From Paraburkholderia sprentiae WSM5005 (GTDB taxonomy: Bacteria > Pseudomonadota > Gammaproteobacteria > Burkholderiales > Burkholderiaceae), in NCBI RefSeq assembly GCF_001865575.2, contig NZ_CP017561.2:3100001-3164000 (forward strand): a stretch of DNA of 64,000 nucleotides, in the 5' to 3' direction. This document shows positions 61,852-64,000 of this stretch, piece by piece; the stretch's first letter is position 1, and the number at the start of each line of letters is the position of its first letter. Made by a program: the position numbers and the translations under genes. The notes under the pieces were generated by a model. That model was not told the origin of the DNA. It ran no database searches and saw only the letters and a list, made by a program, of their open reading frames with translations.

Positions 61852-61987
61852 AGAGTTGTGAAGCATTGAGGCGGATGGCGGATGAGCATCCGATCTGTAC
61901 TGTTCCCTCGCCTTGCCTGGGAGGAGCAATCATCGGCCGGGACGGACACGAATGACCGTCAGTGCCGGCACACAGCGGGCCGCTCCG

Positions 61988-62104
61988 CACTGTCCGCGCG
62001 AAGGGATCGAGCTCCATCGATTGCTCGACGATGGCTGTAGGACGGTTGATGTCTTTGGGGAAATCAACGGCATCGGCATGAGCATAAGCTTTCAGCTCAT
62101 GGTA
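61988..62104 (-). pseudogene. IS66-family TnpB remnant
   Basis: A minus-strand frame encodes AYAHADAVDFPKDINRP and AIVEQSMELDPFARTV. This resembles IS66 TnpB (typical pattern VDFRKxINGLxxxVEQxMxLDPF). It has no start codon, and similarity ends at about 61988, so it is a fragment. The original gene is about 115 aa. Confidence 0.6.
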
Positions 62105-62222
62105 TAGCGGAGACCTCGCACCGCCCCAGCGTTTCGATCATTGCCGATAGCAACAGTGCGTCATTGCGGCTGCATTCAAGCCTGAGGATGACGCCGTTGG
62201 GGATCTGCACTGTCAACCAGCC
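62097..62222 (-). pseudogene. IS66-family TnpA C-terminal remnant
   Basis: The last 41 codons of a frame ending at TGA 62097-62099 read GWLTVQIPNGVILRLECSRN...SAMIETLGRC, like the end of the small IS66 accessory protein TnpA. The order (TnpA end, then TnpB) and strand match IS66. The N-terminal part is not recognisable further upstream (above 62222). No terminal inverted repeats or target duplications were identified. Confidence 0.5.
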
Positions 62223-62640
62223 CGGAAGCCATCGCGTAGATCGCGTCCGGGCTGGGGTGCGCGCCGGTGTGCCCTTGCAGGCTCGGGTGCAATTCACCGC
62301 TTCGTGACTGGCGACCCCGGCTACCGGAACGCATGCGGCGGCAACCCGGCGCCGGCTGTAGCGACGTGTCTGCCAGGCGCTGCGGATGTGTAGCCGGGTC
62401 CATTTGCGCAGCAGGTTGGCGCTGCCCCGTGCTTGAGTGCAAGCCTGGCGACCGGACTGCACGGCCCGAGGTACGCTCTCACCCATTTCTGTCTGGGTGC
62501 TGGCCGCGCTTGCGCGGCGGAGGCCTGCGACTCGGGTTTGAGCCGGCCGCCTGCGTGAAGGAAATGATAGCGAAGCAGCAGGCTGGACAGAAGAAAGTCA
62601 GCTCGTCACGGAAAACCTGGCTTCTTCCGGTGACGGCCGC
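62223..62640. other. Uncharacterised interval before the rRNA operon end
   Basis: About 420 nt with short open frames on both strands but no recognisable gene, signal or repeat. It may contain further decayed insertion-sequence DNA. 61852-61987 is likewise without a visible gene. Confidence 0.4.
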
Positions 62641-62650
62641 GTAAACGCAA

Positions 62651-62676
62651 AAACCCCACCGCGGCGGGTGGGGTTT
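62651..62676 (-). terminator. Terminator of the rRNA operon
   Basis: AAACCCCACC (62651-62660) pairs with GGTGGGGTTT (62667-62676), 6-nt loop; on the minus strand it lies just after 5S rRNA and is followed by a T-run. Confidence 0.88.
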
Positions 62677-62691
62677 CTGAGGTGCTGGGGA

Positions 62692-62807
62692 GCCTGACGA
62701 TTACCTACTTTCACACGGGCAATCCGCACTATCATCGGCGTGGAGTCGTTTCACGGTCCTGTTCGGGATGGGAAGGGGTGGGACCGACTCGCTATGGTCA
62801 TCAGGCA
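62692..62807 (-). rRNA. rrf: 5S ribosomal RNA
   Basis: About 116 nt; the minus strand begins TGCCTGATGACCATAGCGAG and ends with GTAGGTAATCGTCAGGC, and the two ends pair. Contains the CCATCCCGAACAGG and GATGATAGTGCGG segments typical of beta-proteobacterial 5S. Ends are estimated to within a few bases. Confidence 0.95.
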
Positions 62808-63013
62808 TGACGGGTTGCTGCGTCGCGGGGCTGGAGCCAGCCGGGCGCGCCACAGCCAATCGGGAAGAAGCGTAAGGGATTCGTGTGGGGGGTTGTGGTG
62901 TTTCTGGCACAACACCGGTCTCAACCGTGTGGGGTCTGCATAAGACCCTGCGCCTTGCGCAGGGTGGGGCATCCATAAGCGCTCAAGCGCTAACGGCTGC
63001 CGGCACACACCGG

Positions 63014-64000
<987 letters not shown>

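Overview
The window looks like chromosomal DNA of a Burkholderiaceae beta-proteobacterium, most likely Burkholderia or Paraburkholderia. The evidence is the high GC content, a histone H1-like PAKKA-repeat protein, a GspE/PilC/PilD cluster next to coaE-zapD-yacG, a complete division and cell-wall (dcw) cluster flanked by coq7 and a typical Burkholderia trimeric porin, and the rRNA sequences. Most of it is core housekeeping sequence. I see no prophage, CRISPR array, defence island or intact insertion sequence.

Layout. 1-1.6 kb: the end of tpx, a PfkB-family kinase and a glycine-zipper lipoprotein. 1.8-8.1 kb (minus strand): the histone-like protein, then class Ia ribonucleotide reductase nrdB and nrdA. 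nrdA has a long leader and a dense control region with a sigma70-type promoter, two NrdR boxes and four DnaA-box-like sites. 8.2-10.1 kb (minus): ampD, a PP0621-type membrane protein and a CcsA/YpjD-like membrane protein. 10.1-12.3 kb (plus): ffh and a hypoxanthine-guanine phosphoribosyltransferase. 12.3-14.7 kb (minus): proS-marC. 15-16.3 kb (plus): rppH and a CNP1-like lipoprotein. 16.4-19.5 kb (minus): rplU-rpmA, obgE and proB. 19.8-28 kb (plus): ispB, tRNA-Pro(CGG), a CorC/HlyC-type transporter, a type II secretion/type IV pilus ATPase-PilC-PilD set, coaE, zapD and yacG. 28-33.7 kb (minus): mutT-like, DUF815 ATPase, argJ and secA, with a dciA-like gene opposite. 34.5-53.9 kb (minus): lpxC, a peroxiredoxin, and the dcw cluster in the order mraZ-rsmH-ftsL-ftsI-murE-murF-mraY-murD-ftsW-murG-murC-ddl-ftsQ-ftsA-ftsZ. 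54-62 kb: coq7, a porin, a long-chain acyl-CoA ligase, a solitary molybdopterin oxidoreductase and an M20 amidohydrolase. 61.9-62.2 kb: decayed IS66-type remnants. 62.7-64 kb (minus): 5S rRNA and the 3' part of 23S rRNA.

How the genes fit together. The dcw block supplies the cytoplasmic steps from UDP-MurNAc to lipid II (MurC-F, Ddl, MraY, MurG), then the septal machinery (FtsW, FtsI, FtsL, FtsQ, FtsA, FtsZ). Seven of its junctions are four-base ATGA stop/start overlaps. It is headed by mraZ, whose promoter carries four 10-bp-spaced repeats that look like the MraZ operator. ZapD and AmpD elsewhere in the window also serve division and wall recycling. NrdAB supplies dNTPs, and its control region suggests joint input from NrdR (nucleotide sensing) and DnaA (replication initiation).

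The most interesting non-coding signals are the nrdA control region with a possible upstream ORF in its leader, the MraZ operator array, a low-GC segment with different codon use inside rsmH, palindromes between nrdA and nrdB, and a 22-nt perfect inverted repeat just after the histone-like gene. I did not find a convincing undescribed multi-gene system.
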